Below the pieces are notes generated by a model that did no database searches, was not told the origin of the DNA, and worked only from the letters and a program-made list of their open reading frames with translations. The position numbers were made by a program, and so were the translations under genes. From Rickettsiales bacterium (lineage in GTDB: Bacteria > Pseudomonadota > Alphaproteobacteria > Rickettsiales > JABCZZ01), in contig DASTXE010000006.1 of assembly GCA_035765535.1 (NCBI GenBank), positions 496,001 to 560,000 of the forward strand: a stretch of DNA of 64,000 nt, written 5' to 3'. Below are positions 10,595 through 18,522 of the stretch, in pieces. Position 1 is the stretch's first letter. Each line of letters opens with the position of its first letter.

Positions 10595-10673
10595 GCGCGC
10601 CTATCCGCTGTTGAATTTGCCTGCCGAAACAGCTACCCTGAAATCACATACCACCCTTCATACAGGAATATTT

Positions 10674-11429
10674 ATGCATACTTCCCTGGCCAAATTCGCT
10701 TTATCCGCCCTTGCTTCCGGCGCGTTATTGCTGTCCTCTACCGCCTCCCTCGCACAGGAAAAATCTTTAAGCAAAGCGGAAGTGGAAGCCATTGTAAAAC
10801 AGGTCATCCGTGACAATCCCGAGATGATTCTGCAGTCCGTTACCGACTACCAGAAAAAGAAGCAGGCAGAAGCTGCGGCAGATGTCACGAAAAACCTGCC
10901 CGCGCTGAAAGGGCAGCTGCAGGAGGATCCTCTCTCTCCGTTTGTCGGAAACCCGAAGGGGGATGTAACTGTCGTCGAATTCTTTGATTATCACTGCGGT
11001 TACTGTAAACGCTTTCTTCCCGTCATAGCCCAGCTGCTGGAAAGCGATAAGAAGGTTAAGATGGTATTCAAGGAATTCCCGATCCTGAGTGATGATTCCA
11101 CACTGGCTGCCAAAGCGGCACTTGCCGTCAACAAAATTGATAAAAGCAAGTACCTGGCCTTCCATTCGAGCCTCATGGAAATGACGACCGCTTTCACCAT
11201 GGAAAACCTGACCCAGAAAGCACAGGAACTCGGTATCGACCCCGCAGTGCTTAAGAAAACCATGGAAAGCCCCGATATAGAAAAAGAGATCGCACAGACA
11301 AGGGAACTGGCGCTGAATCTGGATATTCACGGCACTCCTGCGTTGGTCATCGGCACCCATATTATCCCGGGAGTGGTGCCGCTGAGCGATCTGCAATCGA
11401 CCATCGACTCCGTGCGTAAGGGCAAGTAA
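10674..11429 (+). CDS. DsbA-family thioredoxin-fold exported protein
   Basis: The 251-residue protein has a signal peptide (KFALSALASGALLLSSTASLAQ), a helical spacer (about residues 28-85), and a thioredoxin-like domain opening with VVEFFDYHCGYCKRFLP, where CGYC is the redox active site. The cis-proline loop is HGTPALVIG near residue 220. This pattern is that of DsbA/Com1-type oxidoreductases that form or isomerise disulfides in the periplasm. I start at ATG 10674, where the signal peptide begins, not at 10551, which would overlap argF. A stem-loop follows at 11445. Confidence 0.88.
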   Translation: MHTSLAKFALSALASGALLLSSTASLAQEKSLSKAEVEAIVKQVIRDNPEMILQSVTDYQKKKQAEAAADVTKNLPALKGQLQEDPLSPFVGNPKGDVTVVEFFDYHCGYCKRFLPVIAQLLESDKKVKMVFKEFPILSDDSTLAAKAALAVNKIDKSKYLAFHSSLMEMTTAFTMENLTQKAQELGIDPAVLKKTMESPDIEKEIAQTRELALNLDIHGTPALVIGTHIIPGVVPLSDLQSTIDSVRKGK

Positions 11430-11444
11430 TTTAAAGACTGTTCA

Positions 11445-11473
11445 GGGCGCAGTGAGGATAGCTTACTGCGCCC
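11445..11473 (+). terminator. Stem-loop after DsbA-like gene
   Basis: GGGCGCAGT and ACTGCGCCC form a perfect 9-bp stem around an 11-base loop, 15 bases after the stop. The T-rich stretch that follows is weak, so termination may be partial. Confidence 0.55.
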
Positions 11474-11647
11474 ATATTGTATTTGGCTAAAATACGCTAT
11501 AAAGCAGCGCAATAACCCTCTCATAAAAAAGCAATTTCCCTATTTAAAAACCACGCGCATTGGGGTATGATAAGGAAAGCGGGAGTAAGCCTGCAAGCCT
11601 TGCGTTTGGCCTGCGAATGGCCGTGCTTCCGGACCGCTGGGGATAAT

Positions 11648-12253
11648 ATGCAGTTTCTGTATCAAAGGTTCCGCAAATCCGAGCAAGGCGCCACTGCCGT
11701 GGAATACGCTATCGTCGCGCCGATATTACTGTTGCTTCTGCTCGGTACTATCGAATACGGGCTGGTCATGTATGCCTCAGCCGTGCTGGAAGGCTCAACG
11801 AATGCTGCTGCGAGACTCGCCAAAACCGGCTATAACAACACTTCCACCAGCGGCACTTGCGCTTCACCGACCCAGACCCGTCAGCAATATATTACCTGCG
11901 TCATTCAGACACGCGTGAGCGGACTCCTCAAAGCCAATCTCCTAACCGTCAGCTCGAAATCCTACTCAGATTATGGCAATATCGGCGAACCCGAACCCTA
12001 TACGGATATTAACGGTGTCGGCCATTATGTTGTGGGCGACCCTTATACGGATATAAACGGCAACGGCCAGTGGGATTCCGACATGGGCGCGGCAGGCCTT
12101 GGCGGTCCGGGCGATATCGTGGTTTATACCGCATCCTACCCCTGGCCGATATTTACTCCCATGATCCAGCAGTTCTTCGGCAATAACGGCACCTACACCA
12201 TCACCTCCAGCGCCGTGGTGAAGAACGAGCCTTATCCTTCAACCTCAAGGTAG
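11648..12253 (+). CDS. TadE-like pseudopilin with calcium-type loops
   Basis: The N-terminus QGATAVEYAIVAPILLLLLLGTIEYGLVMY is the TadE/TadG-type class III-like segment: a short polar leader, a Glu at the fifth position after the processing region, then one membrane helix. Such proteins are minor pilus or surface components of Tad (Flp) systems. Residues about 115-145 hold two DINGxG units (PYTDINGVGHY and PYTDINGNGQWD) that resemble EF-hand or dockerin calcium loops, which is unusual for TadE. ATG 11648 is chosen because it directly precedes the leader. It is the first of three clustered Tad-type genes, with no Tad secretion ATPase in the window. Confidence 0.8.
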   Translation: MQFLYQRFRKSEQGATAVEYAIVAPILLLLLLGTIEYGLVMYASAVLEGSTNAAARLAKTGYNNTSTSGTCASPTQTRQQYITCVIQTRVSGLLKANLLTVSSKSYSDYGNIGEPEPYTDINGVGHYVVGDPYTDINGNGQWDSDMGAAGLGGPGDIVVYTASYPWPIFTPMIQQFFGNNGTYTITSSAVVKNEPYPSTSR

Positions 12254-12256
12254 TCC

Positions 12257-12853
12257 ATGGCATCCCTCAGGCAACATTTCCGGGATTTACTGGTACGCGA
12301 AGAAGGGCTCGCCTATCTCGAGTTCGCGCTCTCGATTTCACTGATGCTGATGATGTTCATGGGATCGGTGGAAATATCACGTTGCCTGCTCATCACACAG
12401 AAACTGGAGAAAGTAGCGGCCAGCGTCGCCGACGTTACCACACAGACCGACCCCAACACCGGGCCCGTCACCACCAGCCAGATGTCTCAATTGATGAGCG
12501 CTGTCACGGACATGATGAGCCCCTACACGACCGGCGTAAGCGATCCGAAGATCAAGGTCATCGTGACTGACATCACCAAAACCGGCTCTAATTCCCCCGT
12601 CATCAACTGGCAGTATTGCGGCGGTGGCGCGTTATCCGTAAACAGCAGTCTCGGCACTACGGTGGGCAGCAACGCAACGCTTCCCAGCGGCTTTACCATG
12701 AGCGCAGGAGAAGAAGTCGTGATCGGAGAAGTGTATTACAGCTTCACTCCCATCATCAGCAATAACAGGATACTGGGTTCGTTCCGTATCTACAGATATT
12801 CGATTTACGTACCGCGCCTCGGCGCACTGACAGGGTTCTCATCGCACTGCTAG
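12257..12853 (+). CDS. TadE-like pseudopilin
   Basis: This 198-residue protein starts with a polar leader and then EEGLAYLEFALSISLMLMMFMGSVEISRCLL, the TadE N-terminal helix with its conserved glutamate. The rest is a Ser/Thr-rich periplasmic domain (for example AASVADVTTQTDP) with two cysteines, one being the final residue. It begins 3 bases after the previous TadE-like gene and is followed by the TadG-like gene, so all three form an operon. Role: a minor component of a Tad-type pilus or a surface assembly; inferred from family and context. Confidence 0.8.
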   Translation: MASLRQHFRDLLVREEGLAYLEFALSISLMLMMFMGSVEISRCLLITQKLEKVAASVADVTTQTDPNTGPVTTSQMSQLMSAVTDMMSPYTTGVSDPKIKVIVTDITKTGSNSPVINWQYCGGGALSVNSSLGTTVGSNATLPSGFTMSAGEEVVIGEVYYSFTPIISNNRILGSFRIYRYSIYVPRLGALTGFSSHC

Positions 12854-13005
12854 GAAAGAAATGTGCGGGAGGCGTGGAGGAGTTCTATACGACGACCTCG
12901 CGTAAGCAAGGGGGTAGCGTAAGCGAAGGGGGAGCATCCCCCTTAGGCAAAATAAAGAGCGGTTTAGGAATATTCTGGACTGCTGTAAGGAAACGGGAGA
13001 TTTAT

Positions 13006-14505
13006 ATGCCCAATATCTTCAAACAATTCTGCGCTGATGAAAAAGGCAGCGTTTTCGTACTGGTGGCATTGTCGTCACTGTTGATGATCATGGCAGGCGG
13101 TGCAGCAATCGATATGGCGCGCGCCCAGACCCTGCAGGCGAAAATCTCTTCTTCGCTGGACGCAGCAGGACTCGCCGCAGGCGCTACCGCAAGCAGCGTC
13201 GATCCGACAACGCAAGCCACACGTTATTTCAATGCCAATTTTCCGACCGGATATCTGAACTCCGGCGCTGTGACACTGAATATCACCTGCGCAGATATGA
13301 ACGGCAATACTGTCACCTGTTCAAGCGCCAGCACCTATACGATCAATCTCTCTGCCAGCACAAGGGAGCCGACTACTTTCATGAAAGTCGTGGGCATTAA
13401 TTCAATCCCGGTTTCGGCCAACTCCCAGATCACGCGTCAGACATCCGGGCTCGAACTTGCGCTCGTACTCGATAATACGGGATCGATGGGCAACGCCGTC
13501 AATGGCGGTTCCGTCACCACCTCCAACCCGGCAAAGATTGATGCGCTGAAATGCGCATTGGCGGGCGATGCCGCATTTGGCACCACGAGTACGAGATGTG
13601 AAAATGAAGGTCTTGTCACCAGTGGATTACTGGATATCTTATACGGTAATAACAATACCCTGTCCGATCTGTTTATCGGTGTAGTGCCCTTCTCAGATAT
13701 GGTGAATTTGAATATCACCGCAGCCCCCGGTTCGAGCTTTGTCAATAACGTAACAGCCAGTAACAAGACAAGTATGGGCGGTTGTGTCGATTCACGCAGT
13801 TACTCGATCAACAGCACAACCGATTCCGGGATATCCGTACCTGTAGGCGAAGGCCCCATTACACTGGATATCTCAGATGACCCTCCCTCTTCCTCTTCGT
13901 CAAACACTTACTTTCAGGCCTTAATTAAAAGCGGAAATAGCACATGTCCTAAAGCTGACGTCCAACCGATGTCGCTTTATAAAAGTGATGCTGTTGCTAC
14001 CATTAAGAGCATGACCGCCAATGGCAGCACGATGATCCAGCTTGGATTTGCCTGGGGCTGGCGTATGTTATCGCCAAACTGGACAGGCTTATGGGGCAGC
14101 ACGCCAACCTTCACCTACCCAGACACGACCACGACCGTGCAGCTTCCTTTGCCCTATAACACAGAAAAAATGTTAAAAGTAATTGTACTAATGACAGACG
14201 GTGTGAATACTACCGCACACTCCGATAGCGCTTACGAGAATTTCTCTACCTATCCGGACACCACCACCAAACTTGATAAACTAACTTACACCGTATGCGA
14301 TGCGATTAAGAGCAAGGGTATCATCGTTTATACGATCGGTTTCGGCAGTTCCAGCGACATTGATACAACATTGCTGAAACACTGCGCCACACAGAACTAC
14401 ACCGGCGATACGAGCCATTACTTCCTTGCACCGAGCAACGCGGACTTGGAAGCCGCGTTCCAGCAGATCGGCGACCAACTGGCAAACCTACGCGTGAGCC
14501 AGTAA
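13006..14505 (+). CDS. TadG-like protein with von Willebrand factor A domain
   Basis: The protein (499 aa) begins with a TadE/TadG-type membrane helix (GSVFVLVALSSLLMIMAGGAAIDMAR), then a vWA domain whose MIDAS site is ALVLDNTGSMGNAV (about residues 155-168). VIVLMTDGVN near residue 395 supplies the second metal-ligand region. TadG proteins with vWA domains are periplasmic or surface parts of Tad pili and adhesion. ATG 13006 has GGGAGA 6 bases upstream and places the helix at the N-terminus; the longer frame from 12874 is not supported. It ends the TadE-TadE-TadG cluster and is followed by two hairpins. Confidence 0.85.
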   Translation: MPNIFKQFCADEKGSVFVLVALSSLLMIMAGGAAIDMARAQTLQAKISSSLDAAGLAAGATASSVDPTTQATRYFNANFPTGYLNSGAVTLNITCADMNGNTVTCSSASTYTINLSASTREPTTFMKVVGINSIPVSANSQITRQTSGLELALVLDNTGSMGNAVNGGSVTTSNPAKIDALKCALAGDAAFGTTSTRCENEGLVTSGLLDILYGNNNTLSDLFIGVVPFSDMVNLNITAAPGSSFVNNVTASNKTSMGGCVDSRSYSINSTTDSGISVPVGEGPITLDISDDPPSSSSSNTYFQALIKSGNSTCPKADVQPMSLYKSDAVATIKSMTANGSTMIQLGFAWGWRMLSPNWTGLWGSTPTFTYPDTTTTVQLPLPYNTEKMLKVIVLMTDGVNTTAHSDSAYENFSTYPDTTTKLDKLTYTVCDAIKSKGIIVYTIGFGSSSDIDTTLLKHCATQNYTGDTSHYFLAPSNADLEAAFQQIGDQLANLRVSQ

Positions 14506-14525
14506 AGAGCATAGCTTTAGACGTC

Positions 14526-14589
14526 ATCCCGCTGCTTGACAGCGGGATCTCTATCATCCGCACGGGATACCGCGATTAAATCGCGGTAT
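14526..14589. repeat. Double palindrome between convergent genes
   Basis: Two hairpins lie between tadG-like and lolD, whose transcripts converge. The first is ATCCCGCT/AGCGGGAT with a 7-base loop (14526-14548). The second is ATACCGCGAT/ATCGCGGTAT with a 3-base loop (14567-14589). The first carries the CGTCATCCCGC...GCGGGATCTCT pattern typical of dispersed palindromic repeats in some Alphaproteobacteria. It could also act as a bidirectional terminator. Confidence 0.6.
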
Positions 14590-14620
14590 GATGAATGAAC
14601 AAGGTTTTCTTAGAACGAGG

Positions 14621-15295
14621 TTATTCTATTTTGCCGTCGTGCAAACTCACTACCCGATCCATACGCCGCGCCAGTTCAAGGTTGTGCGTCGCAACAATTG
14701 CAGAGAGTCCGCGCGACCTCGCCAGATCGATAAACAGTTTGAATACCGACTCCGAGGTATGCGGGTCGAGATTGCCCGTAGGCTCATCCGCCAGAATCAG
14801 CGCCGGATTATTGGCAAGCGCACGTGCAATCGCCACACGCTGCTGCTCCCCGCCGGAAAGCTCCGCTGGCCGGTGATCGCCCCGACGTGCGAGTCCAAGC
14901 CCTTCCAGCAGCGTTGCCGCACGCGCAGCCGCTTCACGATAAGGCACGCCCGCGACCATTTGCGGCAGTGCAATATTTTCCGTCGCCGAGAATTCCGGCA
15001 GCAGATGATGGAACTGATAGACGAAACCCAGATGGTTGCGCCGCAGCATCGTGCGCTGATTATCGTCTGCTGTTTCCGCATGCTGGCCTTCAATAATGAT
15101 CTCGCCGCTGCTCGGCGTGTCCAGCAATCCTGCAATCTGCAGCAAGGTGCTTTTGCCGGAACCGGAGGCTCCGACCAGCGCAATAATTTCACCGCGTTTC
15201 ACCTGCAGATCGATACCGCGCAACACTTCCAGCACCTGTCCGCCCTGCGCAAAGGAACGCTTTACCCCTTTAAGCTCGAATACGATATCACTCAT
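14621..15295 (-). CDS. lolD: Lipoprotein-releasing ABC transporter ATPase
   Basis: LolD is the cytoplasmic ATPase of LolCDE, which extracts outer-membrane lipoproteins from the inner membrane and hands them to LolA. All ABC motifs are visible in the 224-residue protein: Walker A GASGSGKST, Q-loop YQFHHLLPEFSA (its wording is typical of LolD), signature LSGGEQQR, Walker B LILADEPTGNLD, and the switch His in VATHN. ATG 15295 (MSDIVFEL) is chosen; the longer frame reads into lolC. It overlaps the 3' end of lolC by 8 bases, so the two are translationally coupled. Confidence 0.93.
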   Translation of the reverse strand: MSDIVFELKGVKRSFAQGGQVLEVLRGIDLQVKRGEIIALVGASGSGKSTLLQIAGLLDTPSSGEIIIEGQHAETADDNQRTMLRRNHLGFVYQFHHLLPEFSATENIALPQMVAGVPYREAAARAATLLEGLGLARRGDHRPAELSGGEQQRVAIARALANNPALILADEPTGNLDPHTSESVFKLFIDLARSRGLSAIVATHNLELARRMDRVVSLHDGKIE

Positions 15296-16541
15296 AACGC
15301 AATGCCTCCGCCGGATCGAGTCTCGCCGCACGCCTTGCCGGATAGAGCGTCGCAAGGAAGGAAAGCCCGAGCGCCATGACAACCACCAGCGCTACTTCCA
15401 GCGGATCGATCTCCGCCGGCAGCGTAGATAGGAAGTAAAGCTGCTCGGCCAGAATTCTTCCACCGCTCACGCGTTCAATGAATACGCGGATATTATCGAC
15501 ATTGACCGCCAGCACGAGCCCCAGCACCACGCCAATGGCCGTTCCCGCAATACCGATAAGCGAACCGCAGGCAAAAAAGATGCGCATGACCGAACCGCGC
15601 GTCGTCCCCATAGTGCGCAAGATTGCAATATCATGCCCCTTATCTTTGACCAGCATGATAAGACTGGAGATGATGTTGAACGCAGCCACCAGAATAATCA
15701 GCGTCAGGATAATAAACATCACATTACGTTGCACCGTCAGGGCCTGGAATATGGAGCGGTTGCTTTCCTGCCAATCATAAATACGGAAACCGTTGCCCAG
15801 CTTATCTTGCAACTCTTGTGCGATACGCTGTGCGTCATAAGGATTGTTCACATTGACCTGAATAGCCGTCACACGGTCAGAGCCCCCGTCGCCGAGTTTG
15901 AAATAAACCTGCGCTTCCTTGAACGGCATGAGAATCATACCGGAGTCGTAAGCGTTCATGCCGAGTTTGAAGGTTGCCGCAAGCGGATAGGCTTTCAGGC
16001 GCGGCACGAGCCCTGCAATCGTCTGCCTGCCTTCCGGCGAAATCAGTGTCACGGAATCGCCCACGCTGGCACCGAGATTTTCTGCCAGCCGCTGCCCCAG
16101 GACAATACCGTCTCCCGTTTTAAAATCCGCAAGATTGCCGGAAGTGATCTTGTCCACAATATGACGCTTCTGCTCCAGATCGTCATAACGCAACGCCAGC
16201 ACCTGCGCACCGTAAGCACGGCCATTGGCGGAGACCATCACCTGCCCCTCCACACTGGCAATCGCGCTCGTTACACCCGGAATCTGTAACTGCTTGATCA
16301 CATCGTCATAATGGTCGATCGAACCGCCCGCACCATACACGCTGATATGTCCGCTCCAGCCGATGAAATCCTTGAGCATCTCGGTCTTCACGCCGTTCAT
16401 GACCGATGTGATAACGATAAGCGCCGCCACCCCAAGCGCAATGCCTGCAAGTGAAAAGGCTGTGATGAGGGAAACAAAGCCTTCCTTGCGCCGCGCCCGC
16501 AGATAACGCCAGGCCATCATCATCTCAAACGAGGAGAACAT
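15288..16541 (-). CDS. LolC/LolE-family lipoprotein-releasing permease
   Basis: This 417-residue inner-membrane protein has the MacB/FtsX layout of LolC/E: one N-terminal helix (SLAGIALGVAALIVITSVMNG), a large periplasmic domain (about residues 45-270), and three C-terminal helices. The start MFSSFEMMMAWRYLRARR is typical of the family. With LolD it would release lipoproteins from the inner membrane. Only one permease gene is present, as in bacteria that use a homodimeric (LolF-type) transporter; whether a second permease exists elsewhere cannot be seen. The lolD gene overlaps its end by 8 bases. Confidence 0.91.
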   Translation of the reverse strand: MFSSFEMMMAWRYLRARRKEGFVSLITAFSLAGIALGVAALIVITSVMNGVKTEMLKDFIGWSGHISVYGAGGSIDHYDDVIKQLQIPGVTSAIASVEGQVMVSANGRAYGAQVLALRYDDLEQKRHIVDKITSGNLADFKTGDGIVLGQRLAENLGASVGDSVTLISPEGRQTIAGLVPRLKAYPLAATFKLGMNAYDSGMILMPFKEAQVYFKLGDGGSDRVTAIQVNVNNPYDAQRIAQELQDKLGNGFRIYDWQESNRSIFQALTVQRNVMFIILTLIILVAAFNIISSLIMLVKDKGHDIAILRTMGTTRGSVMRIFFACGSLIGIAGTAIGVVLGLVLAVNVDNIRVFIERVSGGRILAEQLYFLSTLPAEIDPLEVALVVVMALGLSFLATLYPARRAARLDPAEALRYE

Positions 16542-16650
16542 ACACGCACCTATCGCAAATCAATATGAAGTAATGACCAGAGATTATTTCAAAAGTGGCA
16601 AGACCGCCAATGACAGCAATGCATAGCAGACTTTTCAAATAATCACCCAT

Positions 16651-16685
16651 AAAAAAAGCAGCCTGTAGAGTCTACAGGCTGCTTT
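16651..16685 (-). terminator. Intrinsic terminator of the His-rich gene
   Basis: Read leftward, a perfect 15-bp inverted repeat (AAAGCAGCCTGTAGA/TCTACAGGCTGCTTT, 16655-16685) is followed by a run of T (the A-run at 16651-16657 on the plus strand). It lies 20 bases after the stop of the gene at 16705. Confidence 0.85.
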
Positions 16686-16704
16686 CCGTGTTCAGTCCCC
16701 AATA

Positions 16705-17046
16705 TTACTTGGAGGTCTTTTCTGCAGCCGGAGCGGCAGCTTTTTTGCCATGGTGGTGTTTGTGGCCATGGTGCTTTTTGCCATGGTGCTGTTCAGCAGC
16801 ATGTTCTTTTTTGCCGTGGTGCTTCTTGCCTTTTTTGGCATGCTTTTCGGGGCACGGCTTGTGGCCAGCTTCCTGGTGGTAGATCACGAATTCGGAAGGA
16901 GCGGCTGCCTGAGCGCGGCTCTTGTTAGCAATTTCCAGAATATGAGAAAAGCTGTTCATTTCGCGAACGACAGGCGTATCAGCGAATGCAGCGGTCGAAG
17001 ACAGCACAACAACTGCCGATACCAGGCTGGCGGTAAGTTTTTTCAT
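16705..17046 (-). CDS. His/Lys-rich exported protein, 113 aa
   Basis: A signal peptide (LTASLVSAVVVLSSTAAFA) is followed by a short helical region and then a tail of about 50 residues made almost entirely of His, Lys, Gly, Glu and Ala (HHGKK and HGHKHHH units). One cysteine (KPCPEKH) precedes the tail. Such tails bind transition metals such as nickel, zinc or copper, so a periplasmic metal buffer is a reasonable inference; no named family was recognised. The gene has AAAGGGG upstream of its ATG and a strong terminator after it, so it is monocistronic. It may compare functionally with the His-rich N-terminus of the CDF exporter at 43412. Confidence 0.75.
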   Translation of the reverse strand: MKKLTASLVSAVVVLSSTAAFADTPVVREMNSFSHILEIANKSRAQAAAPSEFVIYHQEAGHKPCPEKHAKKGKKHHGKKEHAAEQHHGKKHHGHKHHHGKKAAAPAAEKTSK

Positions 17047-17211
17047 TTTGTAGCCCCTTTGTTTAGATTAGAAAAGTTATAAATAAAATATAAATTTTGC
17101 GTTGCGTTTAATATCGCATCTGGACAAGAATAGCAAATCAATATTTGCCAATTCAGGCTTTACGATTAATATAGTTGCATAAAATACACTAACCTTAAGG
17201 TGTTCTTTCCC

Positions 17212-18453
17212 ATGATCAAACCCGCTTCCAAACAGACCAAGCAGCTTATATCTAAAGGAAAAAAATACTTTCTTCCCACCTATAAGCAGCGTGAAATGAT
17301 CATCAGCCACGGCAAGGGCGCACGTATCTGGGATATCGATGGAAATGAGTATATTGACTTCGGTTCCGGTATTGCCGTAAACGGGCTGGGCCATTGCGAT
17401 CCAACTCTCGTGAAAGCGCTCACCGTACAGGCCAAAAAACTCTGGCATACCAGCAACATATTCTATACCGAGCCGGGTATCCTGCTGGCAGAAACGCTGG
17501 TCAAAATGTCCGGCTTCGCCAAACATGTATTTTTCAGCAATTCCGGTGCGGAAGCCAATGAAGCCGCAATCAAGCTCGCCCGTAAATACGCTACTAACAA
17601 TGGCAGGCCGCCGGAAAAGCGCGAAATCATCACCTTTATCGGCTCCTTCCATGGCCGCACGCTGACAACCGTCACGGCCACAGCACAACCCAAATATCAG
17701 GCTGGTTTTGAGCCACTGCCGCAAGGCTTCGTTTATTGCCCGTTCAATGACGAAAAAGCGCTGGAAAAGCTCGTTACCGACAATACCTGCGCCATCATGC
17801 TGGAACCCATTCAGGGCGAAGGCGGAATCACACCTGCCAAGCCGGGATTCCTCAAATTTATTCGCGAGTTATGCGACAAGCACGGCCTGCTCATGATTCT
17901 GGATGAAGTGCAGAGCGGCATGTCGCGCACCGGCAAGTTCTTCGCATACCAGCACGAGGCCGGGGTAAAGCCGGATATCGTAACGGTTGCCAAAGGCTTG
18001 GGCGGCGGTTTCCCGATCGGCGGCATGCTGGTCGGCGATAAAGCGGCCGAAACCTTCCAGTTCGGCTCGCACGGCAGCACGTTCGGCGGCAATCCGCTGG
18101 CTACCGCTGTCGCTGGTGCGGTACTGAAGAAACTGCAGTCCAAGCCGCTGGTGCAGAATGTCAAAACCCGTAGTGCAGAACTCTTTGCCGAGCTGAAAGT
18201 AATCAATAAGGAACTCGGGCTGTTCAAGGAAATCCGAGGCAAAGGCCTGATCGTGGGCGCCGAACTTAATGACCAGTGGCGCGGCAAAGCCGGGGATATC
18301 ACGGAAGTCGCTCGCAGGCATAATGTGCTGATCCTGCAAGCCGGGCCGGACGTGCTGCGCATCATGCCCCCCCTCACCGTCAATAAGACGGAAATGAAGG
18401 AAGGCCTGAAACGCCTGCACAAGGCATTAGCGGATTTCGTTTCTCACGCCTAG
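17212..18453 (+). CDS. Class III aminotransferase, ArgD/AstC type
   Basis: This is a second acetylornithine/succinylornithine-type PLP aminotransferase of 413 residues. It has the same blocks as Arg[48 protein letters not shown] and VAKGLGGGFPIGG with the PLP lysine. It differs from the 8478 gene through much of its length, so it is a paralogue and not a recent duplicate. It may serve arginine breakdown or lysine (DAP) synthesis; this cannot be decided here. ATG 17212 has TAAGG 11 bases upstream; a GTG at 17200 is possible. A strong terminator follows. Confidence 0.88.
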   Translation: MIKPASKQTKQLISKGKKYFLPTYKQREMIISHGKGARIWDIDGNEYIDFGSGIAVNGLGHCDPTLVKALTVQAKKLWHTSNIFYTEPGILLAETLVKMSGFAKHVFFSNSGAEANEAAIKLARKYATNNGRPPEKREIITFIGSFHGRTLTTVTATAQPKYQAGFEPLPQGFVYCPFNDEKALEKLVTDNTCAIMLEPIQGEGGITPAKPGFLKFIRELCDKHGLLMILDEVQSGMSRTGKFFAYQHEAGVKPDIVTVAKGLGGGFPIGGMLVGDKAAETFQFGSHGSTFGGNPLATAVAGAVLKKLQSKPLVQNVKTRSAELFAELKVINKELGLFKEIRGKGLIVGAELNDQWRGKAGDITEVARRHNVLILQAGPDVLRIMPPLTVNKTEMKEGLKRLHKALADFVSHA

Positions 18454-18473
18454 CAGCTAAAAGCCCAAAAAAT

Positions 18474-18502
18474 AAAGGCGCTGTGAGTTTCACAGCGCCT
18501 TT
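18474..18502. terminator. Bidirectional terminator between aminotransferase and ilvD
   Basis: AAAGGCGCTGTGA and TCACAGCGCCTTT form a perfect 13-bp stem with a 3-base loop, flanked by A-runs on the left and T-runs on the right. It can end the rightward aminotransferase transcript and the leftward ilvD transcript. Confidence 0.9.
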
Positions 18503-18522
18503 TTTATCTATCTGCACCTTGA

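Noticed and set aside
14588-15379. Rightward 263-codon frame opposite lolD
   Set aside because: lolD shows complete ABC motifs on the other strand; the frame has low-complexity Arg-rich sequence and no ribosome-binding site.
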